This document shows, piece after piece, positions 10,906 to 21,707 of a stretch of 64,000 nucleotides of DNA; within the stretch, counting starts at the first letter, position 1; each line of letters starts with the position of its first letter. The position numbers and the translations under genes are program-made. The notes under the pieces were generated by a model. That model made no database searches, had not been told where the DNA came from, and was given only the letters and a program-made list of their open reading frames with translations. Source of the DNA: Chiua virens (taxonomy: Eukaryota > Basidiomycota > Agaricomycetes > Boletales > Boletaceae); NCBI GenBank assembly GCA_019787685.1, contig JAHNUO010000007.1, positions 248,001 to 312,000 on the forward strand, in the 5' to 3' direction.

Positions 10906-11579
10906 ATGGTTGTAGCGAGCAAGGTCAGGTTTTTCTTGTGCTGGAGAACGTCACACTAACACATGCGCGTTCTACACCAGACAACAGAACATCTGGCCGT
11001 TCCTGCTTCCAAAGCATCCAAGGCGCCTCAGTCCAAGGCCGCCAAGGCACCCGCTTCTACTGCCACACAGTCTCGTGCGAGCGTTAAGAGTGGTACCCAA
11101 ACCACAGAGGACGAGAAAAAGAAGAGGAAGAAGGCGAGAAAGGAAACATACGCGAGTTACATATACAAAGGTAGGCCGTCATTCGCACGCTGTTTACCCA
11201 AGGGTCTAACGCGTTAATGATGAACAGTGTTGAAGCAGGTCCATCCCGAAACGGGCATCTCGAACAAGGGTATGGCAGTTATGAACTCGTTTGTGAATGA
11301 CTTGTTCGAGAGGGTCGCGAGCGAAGCAAGCAGTGAGTCACTTATTGGAACTAAGTTGATACCTGAGCTCTGACGTCGGAGAGTAGAGCTCGCTGCGTAC
11401 GGAAAGAAATCAACCCTTTCTTCGCGAGAGGTTCAGACAGCAGTAAGGCTGATCTTACCGGGAGAACTGGCCAAACATGCCATCAGCGAAGGGACAAAGA
11501 GCGTGACCAGTGCGTATTCCCTCATTAACTTGCTGATGATTGCCGATCATTGCGCACAGAATTTTCAACTGGTCGTTGA
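10906..11579 (+). CDS. Histone H2B
   Basis: Five exons: 10906-10923, 10981-11170, 11228-11332, 11387-11509 and 11560-11579, with introns of 57, 57, 54 and 50 nt, each GT-AG, the first two with CTAAC branch points. The predicted protein is 151 aa, slightly long for H2B because of the N-terminal tail. The tail is rich in Lys/Ala/Ser ([15 protein letters not shown]). The histone fold is fully recognisable: [76 protein letters not shown], with the C-terminus KFSTGR. No frame break is present. It is nuclear and pairs with H2A in the nucleosome; the TSD-free Lys near the end is the usual ubiquitination site. No divergent H2A gene is present next to it, unlike many fungi. It converges on the PRCC-like gene, 112 bp away. 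Confidence 0.95.
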
Positions 11580-11691
11580 ACGATACCATATACTCGTGTA
11601 CCATTAATGTTAAAGATCAAGTGGAGTAGGAAACAAAATGTAGCATAGCATCTTACCTCTTCCGTAGATACTATACATATTATACGACATA

Positions 11692-13078
11692 TTAGAAACC
11701 TAGATTTCTTATTAGTGACGCAAAAATACTCTGAGTCGCTGGGTAACACTCACCGTACTTATTACCAGCTTCCTTTCTATTCCTCCGGCCTTGTGCAATC
11801 TGCTCTTCCAACGCTTCCCGGTTCAAATATGCCTCCGTTAACAAAGTTGTTAGTTGATGCCTCGATCTCGCCACCGAGCCTAGCTTAGCGCCCTTCACAT
11901 TCATTCTAGGCATTGCTGGCTCTCCGTCTTCATTCTTCCCAGCGTTGCCCGTGGTCAATGCCTTCCTGTCCTCACGCTCCTTGATCTCCCGACGCGCCTT
12001 TTCCATTTCAGCAGCCATGTCGACAGTCCTGAGCACCGTCTGTCTCCGGATCATATTGGGATTTCTCGAGTGTGCGAATATGTTTATCATACTCTGCCTG
12101 CCATTTTCGAGCATAGGAGGCGTAGTATTCGGCGTTGTAGGGGGCGTATGCGCCTGAGGGAAGCTGGTAATAACCAGGGTAGGAATCGTCCAGCGTAGGG
12201 GAAGGTGGGACGGAAGGTCGAAATGGCAGGAGCGGAAGAGATAGAAAACGAGGACGACGCGGGTGCAGGACGTGGACGGTGCGCTCGTGGCGGTTGACGC
12301 AGAGGACATCAAGGAGGCGGGTGTAGATCGAGCAGGAGGCGTGTTCGTACCAAGAGAAAAGAAGTCTACGGGCGGTGCCGCTGATTTCTGGGACTGTGTG
12401 GGTGGGCGTTTAGAGGGACCTTCGTTCTCGAGGGACACGTTCGTCCTACCCTTTTTGAGAGAGGGAGGTAGGAAAGACGTCGATGACGCGAACGAGTCGA
12501 CTGGTTCGTCACCGCCGATGTCTGTTTCTCCACCATGACTCGTTTCGGTGTACGGTTCATCCGCAGTATCGTGGTACTGTGCCTCCGAATCAATCTTGGA
12601 CGTACGGAACACCAACCCGGGACCACCTCCACCCCCGAGCACGCGCTCTTGCTTCTTCTCGATCACAGGCACTGGTTGTTTGGGAGCGGGTAGCATGCCG
12701 AGAAGGGAGGACATTCCAGCACCTGCATTGCCCCCGTTCGATGTAATCCGGGGTTTCTTTGCGGGTGGACTGTCGTCATCGTCGGCTTCGGTGGGAGGGA
12801 GGGATGGGAGGTTAATGGCAATTTTCTTGGTTCGTTTTTGTTTCGGGGCTGCTGTTCCACTTGCTGTAGATGTTCCAGAAGTGAAACTGGAAGATGGAGG
12901 GAGAGAGAGAGAGGAGGAAGATGACTTGGGAGGAGGGAGTACGAACGATGACTTTGAAGTGGGAGGGGGTAGTTTCGAAAGGAGCGACGAAGGTCGATGC
13001 TGGTTGCGTTTCCGTCGTTTTTAATGTTGGTTCATCACCGCTCTCGACGTCGCTGCCGTAGTCCTCAATCCCAAGCAT
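11692..13078 (-). CDS. PRCC-like protein (mitotic checkpoint/splicing-associated), frame-disrupted
   Basis: Begins MLGIEDYGSDVES at 13078. The last exon is only 8 nt (11699-11692), after a 54-nt intron with a CACTAAT branch point, giving the C-terminus KYGF. Family hallmarks are a short acidic N-terminus, proline/serine-rich middle (FVLPPPKSSSS), LLGMLPAPKQPVP, SYPGYYQLPSGAYAPYN, and the conserved C-terminal block LGSVARSRHQLTTLL ... RRNRKEAGNKYG. Human PRCC binds MAD2B and splicing factors; the fungal role is unclear. To follow the conserved protein one must change frame four times by +1, near 13001, 12267, 12228 and 12025 or 12030. Each site is a CTG or CAG that would restore the frame if read as CG. 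The middle of the naive ORF is therefore out of frame. It is either a pseudogene or affected by systematic sequence error. Confidence 0.85.
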
Positions 13079-14103
13079 GTCGTCGATTTGAACTAGGAAT
13101 TTCTAGGGAATTGCCTTGTATAACGCTACGGACGAGCCTGGCAGTGTTATGTAAACGTGGACTTGGATATGATCCAAATCCCTCTCGGAAGATCCCACAC
13201 ATAGTATCTCGTGTATAAAAAGTGAGTACCTCCGAAGCCTGCTCACAGCTCCCCTCCCCTTCAAGTTGGTCCCGCCTGTTCCTAGTCGCCTTGGAGGTCA
13301 TGACGTCAATACAGACGTTTCACTTGTAAAAATGGGTTTCACAAGCGAAACCTCTGTATCGAAGATCAAGGACGAGAAATATTTCGGTCGACCAAGCAGT
13401 CCTGTGGAGAAGGCGACGTGGGGGTGGTCACATAAGAACACGTCGACAACGGCCCATTCAAGGGGGTGAACTGGCTGCTGTGGGGACGTCTGAGAATCCC
13501 GAATGATACCGATCTCAGCAACACGGACAATCTAAGAGACCGCTTCGGGTGGGTGAGTGCCAGTAGGTGAAGATGAACCACGTCCGGAACCCGTTTGTTG
13601 ACTGATAGGCGTGTCGCAGAGAGTGGTGCTTACGACGTTAACTCGTCCAGACGAAACATTCAAATCGCTGCAGCTTGGCTCGTGTATCGATACGTCATCT
13701 GCTAAAGTACTCCGCTTAGCCTCGAGCTTGGACTCATTATCCACCTTTTACGCGCAGGCAAGCCATGAATGCGTACATGCACCTCGCATGCCTTTCAATT
13801 TCGAGAAGTTGAAGAGGTTTTGAAGTTGCTCGCAAGACCTCTTTAACTGTTCAATTTCGTGACAGTGTCAATTATGATGCTAGAAACAGAGCCTGCGATG
13901 TGCGACCGCAACATGCAACAAGTTCATTGACCATCGTCCCTTCATGAGAATCAGAAGTCTGAGGAAGGCATATATGTACAACGCAAGTTCAGGGGCAATC
14001 GCGATCACTTGCCAAGGTGAAAGGACACACAATTAAACCGACTCGAGAAAAGCAAAACGCGACGTGGACTGGACGCCAAGATAATCATGACTGGGTACAA
14101 CAT
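13079..14103. other. Intergenic between the PRCC-like 5' end and the GH5 3' end
   Basis: About 1 kb with only short conflicting ORFs. It should hold the promoter of the minus-strand PRCC-like gene and the GH5 terminator. Nothing else recognised. Confidence 0.4.
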
Positions 14104-16422
14104 TTATGAGAGAATAGCAGTCACAACAGCTTCCCCATCCGCTAGTCCAGCCTTGAACCCACTGCGATAATAATCCTCAGTCTCTATCGAAGGAAAGCCG
14201 CTCATTGCACTCAGACTGTCTCGAATATACTGCTCCGTAAACCCGAGCCTCGACCACCCATGCTGCGTGAAGATCTTGGCGGTCTGATAGCCATCAGAGT
14301 ATCCTTCGATCGACGATTGTTGCTGTGCGGCTGTCATGTTCCACTGTGCGGTCAGTTTTCTTGTCGTGACCGTCGATGGGGAGCTCGCGAGCCTCTGAAG
14401 GATATCCGATTGGGGCGGCACGGTCATGCTCGCTACCGCGGCGTAGGCACGCTGAAGCTCATCAGCATCCATGGGAGGTGGTTTACCGTATGAGAAGAAT
14501 GTATCGGGGAGACTTTTCCCCACAGCGGCTTTGAAGCACCAGCCTTGGTCTGTATCGCAACTCTCCTTGTTGTAAGCTGATCGAGAGTCCGTTAGACTAT
14601 ATTTCTTGGAAAGACGGAGGTACAGGACGACGTACACCAAAACGACCACCCGGCACTCGTGTTGGTATAGACGCCCATCTGAATCGTACAAAATTGCTTT
14701 TGGGCTTCGTTCGGATCACGCTGAGTCGACAGGCTCTGAGGGGTTAATGCGCACTGACCATTCGTTGATGACTAGATTCTCGCGGTCTTTCGAGTCTGCT
14801 GTCTCAAGGTCATCCGAGATCGATCCTCGGACAGTCACTCGTGTGTTGAGATGCTGGTTCAGATTCGTCCGCAGGCGTGAAGACAAAGTAGGAGTGATGG
14901 TCCTCAACAACGAAATCTGTGCGTTCGGAGAGGTACGCGCTGTATTTGTCGAGGTTGAAGCCATCGTGGATATAAATCGGCAGACTGACACCTCCGGAAG
15001 ACCGCTGTCTCATAGCAGTAATCGCTTTCGTGTCTATCCAGAAGCTGGTTGTCACCAACGTCACACGAACTGAGAGGTGGACTCACAGAAATCAGCAAGT
15101 GCAGGGCGTGTCGTTCGGCTCGTTCAATATCTCGATGCCGACGACGTTGGTGACAGTTGTGAAGTTGATCCGTCAGGTACATCAGCATTTCCATCGTTTT
15201 GTCCATGTATGCAGTGTTATCGAATAACCGTGTTTGGCCATCGGATATACCAGAGTGCGGTTGCCCAGTTTTGACTACCGATCGCGCCATGGACGTCTAC
15301 TAACACGCCAATGTTGGCCTGTGCGGCCATGTTGATGGCTCGAACGAATCGAGGCCAAGAGTTTTCGTAAACGCTTGCATACGGCTCGAAGGGAGTACCT
15401 GTGACAAAGGTTGGACCGAGCGTCCAGTAGCCCATCGGGAGGCGGACGGTGTTGATGCCCATGTTGGCAAGGTAGTCAAAGTCGGATTGGTTCATAAAGG
15501 TATCCCAGTGTCGTTCGAGGACAGCACGAGCGTTATCGAACAGATCCCCAACCGGAGGCGATGTCGATTTCTGCAGTTCGCGGTTCTGATGCGCATGTGA
15601 AGAGGGAGGGAACCATCCAGTTTTCTTGGACGAACCTAGAAAGCCATATGAGAATGAAGACGAGTTACTGGAGGACCTGACTGATGCTGTCATTGCTTAC
15701 CATGATCCTAGGTTGACGGATTGTTGCCTCCGATAGCGATAAGCAGCAGCCGCAGTGGAGTCGAATGACCAAAACGCTTGGTTCAAGAGTGGTGGAGGGT
15801 TGTAAGGTACCACCGAACATTGCGTGCTTGTGTTGATGCCACCACTACTTGATAGTGAGCTCAAGCTCACGCCGGAAGCATTGAATGCCGTATCAGCCAG
15901 AGCACTCGAGAACCCGGGGTTATAGAGATTGCCATAACCTAACGTGTTTGCAGTGCTGTTGTTCGCTAGTAGGTTGGAAATGGGGGAAGGTTTGTATGAT
16001 CCTTCGACCACGCTCAATGCTCGAAGTAGGGTAACAAAGTTTTCGACATATGTCGACGGCGACATTTCCCTGAACCCCTGCGTCTGTTCGAGTAGTGAGG
16101 GAGGTTGGAAAATAGAATGATTAGAGCGCCTTGCCTGGTCAAATTCAATATTCGGCCGAGCCCAGTCTCGTCGTACCCGATTGGGATATCGCATTCGTAT
16201 CCAGTGTGCATCCAATGTGCAGGGCTGCGAGTGGAGGTACGTGTAGTACGCAGTTGTGGCCTGTGGTAGAAAGTCATGATGCAGAAGAAAGAATCTCAGA
16301 CTCAAAACTTTTACACTATAGTTGGTCTGTCTGATGCTCACGTTCACTTTGAATTCCTCCTCTTGAATGCCCTCCACAATATATACCAGAAGCAGCCAGC
16401 TCACCATCCAACCCCATCCCAT
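14104..16422 (-). CDS. GH5 glucan exo-1,3-beta-glucosidase-like enzyme, frame-disrupted
   Basis: Four exons: 16422-15701, 15635-15087, 15033-14636 and 14576-14104. A further 87-nt stretch near 16350-16264 could be an optional in-frame intron. The N-terminus MGWGWMVSWLLLVYIVEG looks like a signal peptide or anchor, so the product is secreted or wall-bound. GH5 motifs follow in order: VNLGSW/FVQENWMVPSLF, ARAVLERHWDTF, GINTVRLPMGYW, VDVHGAIGSQN, GQPHSGISDGQT, GIEILNEPND with the acid/base Glu, HHSYFVF, and LVINEWS with the nucleophile Glu. The C-terminal extension (GWCFKAAVGKSLPDTFFSYG to GFKAGLADGEAVVTA) is typical of Agaricomycete members. Six +1 frame breaks occur, at about 15542, 15267, 15155, 15103, 14833 and 14755, each at a CAG/CTG that would restore frame as CG. 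It would act in wall glucan remodelling if functional. Confidence 0.88.
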
Positions 16423-16913
16423 TGCTCTCTCTAACTTTCTGATGGATCTCTGTTGAGATTCATGAGTGAGACTGAGTTCTCGATAACAAGGTCATTATAT
16501 GTGATCTTGGAAGTAATGGAAAGCTGTGAGTAGACTTGTCTCGGGTCATGAGCCATTGAAGCTGGAGTTCTGGAGAGCTGAGTAAGTCAAACAACCAACA
16601 AGTGAGCAGGCCAGCATCAGCAAACTGTGTCCTGTAGGGCTCTACACAGGCCACACATGGCATAGCTTTCTGTGCATTACTTGTGGCTGTGTACATTAGA
16701 ATCTCAAACAAGGCACATGTGATCCTGTGCAATCTACACAGAAGACTGCTTTCTGTGTAGGCCTGTGGCTGTGTATTCAAAATCTGTGGGACCTTTTGTG
16801 CTTGAAAACAATTTTGGAGTGGTAGAATATAAATGTAGAGGAGAGGAGTCATTTGTATGGGCACTACTACATATCAGTTGAGGGGAAAGTATGATTGGGA
16901 TGATGGAACACAT
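16423..16913. other. GH5 upstream region and left flank of repeat cluster
   Basis: No gene recognised; it has several direct repeats of CACAGGCCA/TCTGTGTAG-like words at about 16640-16770. From 16914 onward the sequence is repeat-derived. Confidence 0.4.
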
Positions 16914-17278
16914 TGTCAAAACTGAGAACTCCAGTTTACTCTGGTTGCTCCTAGGCAACTCCAAGGAGTAAGTGTCCCCTACTTGCACAAGTCCATCTCC
17001 AGAATACTCCGGAGATGCTTGGAGTTGATGTGCACACCCAGACTTTCTATTCCTTTTGTTCTTCTCCTTTCAGACTTGCTTATTTTGGGTTTAGAGTTCT
17101 CTATCTTATTCAAGCATAGCTCCACCCATAGGTATTTATTCAAACCTTTATCTTTTTCACTCCTCAGTCATTTGCTACCACCTTGGGCAGTGGCTGAGGT
17201 AAGTCTCTAATCATTGCATTGTCATTACCTTACTCATTCATGTAGTGGGCATATTCTGCCCTTACTTAGATTTTAACA
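16914..17278 (+). repeat. Copia-type LTR (remnant element)
   Basis: Proposed from its ends, TGTCAAAA and TTTTAACA (near-inverted), and from the primer-binding site that follows immediately. No second copy is in the window, so the left boundary is inferred. About 365 bp. Confidence 0.6.
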
Positions 17279-17293
17279 GGTTATGAGCCCTGG
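17279..17293 (+). promoter_or_regulatory. Copia primer-binding site for half initiator tRNA-Met
   Basis: GGTTATGAGCCCTGG directly after the LTR. It is complementary to the anticodon-arm region of eukaryotic initiator tRNA-Met (CAGGGCTCATAACC), the internal priming known for Drosophila copia-type elements. Confidence 0.65.
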
Positions 17294-17435
17294 CTGCTCC
17301 CTCTAGCTCCAGAAACTTGAGCATTTTTGATCACAACCTCCACACATTTTTTCCCATGCTACTCTGGTCTGCTCCGAATCTGTCTTCACCCAACTCCAGG
17401 GTCCAGACTTCTCTCGCTAAGACACTTAGCACTTT

Positions 17436-17590
17436 ATGTCACCAAACATGTTGGAACTGAAAACCTCTGAAGTCAGCTCCTGTCCCATGTTGATGAGCCC
17501 TTCAGATTTCCAAATCTGGAAACTCCGAATTACCACTAAACTTCACCAGGAGAAAGTTCTTGGAGTTGTTACAGGCATGGATCCAAATCC
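17436..17590 (+). pseudogene. Copia gag N-terminus remnant
   Basis: ATG at 17436, then a frame with MSPSDFQIWKLRITTKL and VLGVVTG, the start of a copia-type gag (the region where the element recognises itself as L-x-G-x-N-F/Y-x-x-W). The frame is cut off at about 17590 by unrelated gypsy sequence. Confidence 0.6.
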
Positions 17591-17594
17591 AACC

Positions 17595-17855
17595 TCATCT
17601 ATATGTAGGAGTCTGTCCAGACCTTTTCTGTCCAATTGTTTTTACCTCAGATGTGTAGAACCATCCATCTTCATCCTTGTGATAAGCAGAGGATATGTCC
17701 ATGGCGTTAGGGTCCTTCTTAGTCCATGTGTGTTTGCCTTGAACAAGGTTTATTGATTCCATGGAGTTACTTGCCATTTGAATAGCAGCAAGGTATTTGA
17801 CTACTGCTTGATTTCTGTTGACAGTGTAGGACAGATGAGCTATATTGGTGTACAT
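17595..17855 (-). pseudogene. Ty3/gypsy gag fragment related to G2
   Basis: The minus-strand 86-codon frame has KKDPNAMDISSAYHKDEDGWFYTSEVK, closely matching the G2 gag segment at about 48740-48890. It is an internal fragment lacking the zinc knuckle, joined head-on to the copia remnant. Confidence 0.7.
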
Positions 17856-17977
17856 CTTGTTATTCGGGTTTTACCTTTGGCCATCTTTGAAGATTTGGAA
17901 TATGATACTTCTGGCTGTATTTGTCTCTAGGAGATGGATAGTGTGGGTAGAATCTATTTCAGCTTGGTGCTGCTAGT

Positions 17978-18630
17978 TGTTACAATCACGTTTCACTCAT
18001 TATCTTTTTGCCTTCCTACTCAATCTCTACTCCATCATACAAGATACACAATATCTATTATGGCACTCTTTGCCTCATGCCAAGGCTATACCCAGGACCA
18101 TATCCTATTGGTTACCACATTATGATATTTATATCATCATCATTAGACACATGTTATCACATGATGTCATAACCCATGCACAACACACATGTATTCACAC
18201 ATTATCTCTTATCTATGATTTCATATGACTCATATCTATTATTAAAGCAGTGCTTATCTCATAACATGCTTATACCGCATTGTTACAGCATTGTTCCCTC
18301 ATGTTCTTATCTATGACTCACATACATGCTAATACCTCATGTTATCACACCTTATCTACTAATCAGGACTCTTTCCCTTATCTATATATTCATACTCAGA
18401 TTAGAACTCTGATTGTACTTTTAGTATATAAGACTTGAATACAACACCAAGGGAACTCTAACAAAGTTCACCTTTGGGTTTCTCCCATTGATCTCTGGCA
18501 CTGTCCTCAGACATTGATTCCCTCCGTAGTTCTCGCCTCACTTGTCAGACTCACTTGCATTCTACCTTACACTGACCACTACAACCACTCGCAAGTAACT
18601 CATAGTCTACATTTGTTCTAGGTTGTTACA
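17978..18630 (+). repeat. Solo LTR, family T1
   Basis: Begins TGTTACAATC, ends GGTTGTTACA, 653 bp, with perfect 5-bp target-site duplication CTAGT at 17973-17977 and 18631-18635. It has a TATATAAG box near 18425 and, downstream, AACAAAGTTCA, the same start-site word used by G2, so T1 is probably a self-priming relative. Confidence 0.93.
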
Positions 18631-18800
18631 CTAGTGCTGTGCCAGGCCGGCTTGGCCTGAAAGCCCCAGCTCAGGCCTGGCTTAGGGGGGCTTAGGCCCT
18701 GTAAAATCACAGGCTGAGCCCCAAGCCCTCAAAAGCCCCTGATGGAGGCCTGGCCTGGCCTGAAAGCCAGGGCTTGGGCCTAAGCCGGTGTAGAAAATCG
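18631..18800. repeat. GC-rich imperfectly palindromic block
   Basis: Dense in AGGCCTGGC/GCCAGGCC and GGCTTAGG/CCTAAGCC words in both orientations, in contrast to the AT-richer surroundings. The left end, TAGTGCTGTGCCAGGC, resembles hAT-type terminal inverted repeats, but no matching right end or 8-bp duplication was found, so the assignment is open. Confidence 0.4.
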
Positions 18801-18972
18801 AAAATAGGTGGTGAGAAGAAAGGTTGGGGTGATAGGTTTGTCCCAAGGGGGGTTATACTTGAAGGAATGAAGGATTTGGGTTTGTCTAGGAGTCCTAGAG
18901 GCTGCTGAACAATCCAGAATGAACAGCAGTCAATGAAAAGTATCCGGGTGGAGTCGAGGCAATGAGAGGATT

Positions 18973-19720
18973 TGTTACAATTCATCTTTTCTTTCACTTT
19001 CACTTTGATTTCCCTACACTCGGTACTACAGGTACCTCCTACATTCAATCCACAAGGCTTACCCTTGCCTCGGATTACTCAGCAAGGGCTTAACCCTTTG
19101 CCCCATTTCCTTTTCTTCCTTTGATCCTTACACAACTCTGGTCCAACCCATTGTTCTGTTGTCATCTCTTTTCACTTCCTTGATTTGTTAGGGATCACCT
19201 TCATTTCTGCTGTCACTTCTGACAGCTTCCATGTTTTACCATTTAAACCTTTGTCCGTCCGGTGCTCCTGCCCCACACGACTCCTCTTGGCCCTTTGACA
19301 GTTCCACTCTTCATGGCCACCCTTTTGGACTCTTGGTCCGTGCACGATACTCGTAGTATAAATAGTGCGCAGTGATACTCCTGTACCTCAGTCTTGATCT
19401 ATGCAATCTAGCTAGTATCACTGCTCCTCTTTGGGCTTAACCTAAACCATCCCTTCATTGCTGTGACCAACGTCCAGCTCCTCAGTCCATCCCGATCACA
19501 AGGGGCAGTCTTCGGTCCTTTGGGTATAGATTCCCAACAGGACGCTCTCAGCAATGCTTGAGTTCTAACTTGTCTCACTGGTAGCAATCTGCTGACCAGT
19601 AACCCTCCTTGAGCTCTTCAGCGCGCCACATATCAAGTGGTGGTTGTTTGAGTTATTGTAGCCACTTGGTACTTAGTGCTTTTGCATCTACGCTAGGCCC
19701 TACCCAGGACTATCGTAACA
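18973..19720 (+). repeat. G1a 5' LTR
   Basis: 748 bp from TGTTACAATTC to CGTAACA; the inverted copy at 28066-28817 is the 3' LTR of G1b. TATAAATA lies at 19357-19364 and the inferred RNA start AGTCTTGATCT at 19390-19400. Confidence 0.88.
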
Positions 19721-19733
19721 TAAGATCAAGACT
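19721..19733 (+). promoter_or_regulatory. G1 self-priming primer-binding site
   Basis: Two bases (TA) after the LTR comes AGATCAAGACT (19723-19733), the exact 11-nt reverse complement of AGTCTTGATCT in the LTR (19390-19400). Confidence 0.75.
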
Positions 19734-19828
19734 AGCTTCCTCAGCCTGCCATCGTGCAGTAGCTGCCCAACATTTCTTTGGGATGACCTCCCACTCGTCT
19801 GCTCCTCAACCCTAGTTTGAGTCTTCGG

Positions 19829-20887
19829 ATGTCTAACACCCCGTTGTCCGACTTATCTGATGACAACCCTGAACCCACCTCGCCTTCTTCTGAACCCCAG
19901 GAGAACAACATCAACATCAACGTTGAACACCTTGACTCTGAAGACGAAACTCAGCAATTAGCTGAATGTCTTACCACCTCACTTGACATCCTGAGTCTTG
20001 CCTTGTTCGTGTCGCCTATGACCCTGAGGAACCCTATTCCTGGACTGGCATCTATCCAGTGCCCAGCCATTGTCTACATCCCGGTACCTTTGCTTACCAC
20101 CCCCACCACCTCATCTAGCAACATGTCTAGCAAGGCAGTTGAGCTTTGCCTCAGAAAACCCTCCACCTTCGACAGGTCCTACAACTGCGCTGTACCTTGG
20201 CTCAATGATGTAACAACATACCTCTTTGTCAATGACCCCATCTATGACACAGATAACAAATGTGTCGCCTTTGCCCTTTCATTTATGACAGAAGGGTCTG
20301 CTAAGACTTGGGCTGATACATTCCGTGCCAAGGCTATCCCCCTCCAATCCTTTGGGAGTTGGACTGACTGGCAGACAGAGTTCTGAAAGGACTTTGAACA
20401 CCACGACACTAAGGGTGACGCCATTGCCTGGCTCTCCACCACTTGGGTAACTTGCAACAAGGATGTTTCCTCTTACCTCTCCTTATTCCGCAACAAAGTT
20501 GTCACCGCTGCCCTCACCAGATTGGACTCAGTTCTGATCAACTTCTTTGCCACCGGCCTTCCCCCTTCACTCATGTGCAGGATCCAGGGAATGGACACCA
20601 TACCCACTACTATCAACAAGTGGTACACCCAAGCCATTCATTTCAAGATGCAGTGGGAGCATGCTGACGAGATCGCTCATTGCAACAAGAAGCCTGCTGC
20701 CGCTGTTGTCTTCCATGACTCCCCTTCTCCTTCCTGTAAAAAGGAACAAGATCCTGACACCATGAATGTGGATTCAATCCACGTCAACAAGATGACCAAT
20801 GCAGAGCAAAAGCGATGCATCAACAAGAACCTTTGCTTCTGGTGCCACCAACCTGGTCATTGCACCTCCTCTTGCCCGTCTTCATGA
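19829..20887 (+). pseudogene. gag: G1a gag
   Basis: ATG at 19829. A single frame runs to 20887, broken only by a TGA at about 20384 (FxKDFEHH context, former CGA). The N-terminal 100 residues are acidic and proline-rich; the capsid-like part has FDRSYNCAVPWLNDVTTYL and KTWADTFRAKAI. It ends with a CCHC knuckle CFWCHQPGHCTSSC. This is the nucleocapsid-containing structural protein. Confidence 0.8.
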
Positions 20888-21065
20888 CTGACTCCACTTG
20901 TTCTGCTCCCGTGCCTAACAAGAAGGTCTGGAAAGCTGAACCCAAACCAAAACCTATCCCTGCTCTGCAGGAGGTAGAGGATGATGACGACAACTCTATG
21001 AGTGTCAACAAAGTCCACTCAAACCCCCTGGAACCCATCATGGGTTTTTAAGGAGGAAGACCAAT

Positions 21066-21707
21066 TTGATGCTGGTATCTTCCCATTCTTGTACCCATGT
21101 ACTAGTAGCTGAGTTAGCATGTCAATCTATGCAGATCCCAATTAGACTGAATGCTACTGCTACCTCGAAAGATGTCAACACCTGTGCTCTCATCGACTCT
21201 GGAGCTGGGATAAACTGTATCGACTGGCACTTTGTCCAGAAGAACAAGTTTACTAAGGAGCGCCTTCCGAAACCTATTCTGGTTAGGAACATGGACTTCA
21301 CCTTGAACAAAAATGGTGACATCAAGTTCACCACTACCCTCTGGATTGCTCTTGGAGGAGTACTCCAACGTGTAAAGTTCCACATTATCCACTGTGGTTC
21401 TGAGAACATTATCCTAGGCTTACTGTGGCTCAAGGTGACCAACCCCACCATCGATTGGGTCACCAAAACCATTACCATCACTGCTCCTGAACCCGACTTC
21501 CCTCCTATCACCCACGATGAACCTTGCCACTCTGCCAAACTCACTCACCTGCCACCAGTCATCCCAACCTGCCACATTGATGTCAACCCCATCTGGGATG
21601 GCAAAATCTACGACTACCTTGGCACCGAGACTGGGCATTGTTTCACAACCCAATCCGTGCAACACTCCGTAAACTGCATCATGTGCGTGGGCCAGCACTT
21701 CATCTAG
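21066..21707 (+). pseudogene. G1a aspartic protease
   Basis: Retropepsin with active-site ALIDSGAGINCID, a later ENIILGLLWLK motif and NPTIDW. The triad D-S-G is intact. The frame stops at TAG (21705-21707), after which the RT linker continues in the same frame, so PR and RT were one polyprotein. Confidence 0.8.

Noticed and set aside
12891..12930. A 37-nt intron in the PRCC-like gene to explain the first frame change
   Set aside because: Too short, no branch point; a CAG-for-CG correction at 13001 gives a more natural reading.
15217..15693. Naive long ORFs in GH5 and PRCC-like regions as independent proteins
   Set aside because: They run through frame breaks; the conserved motifs change frame, so parts of these ORFs are out-of-frame translations.
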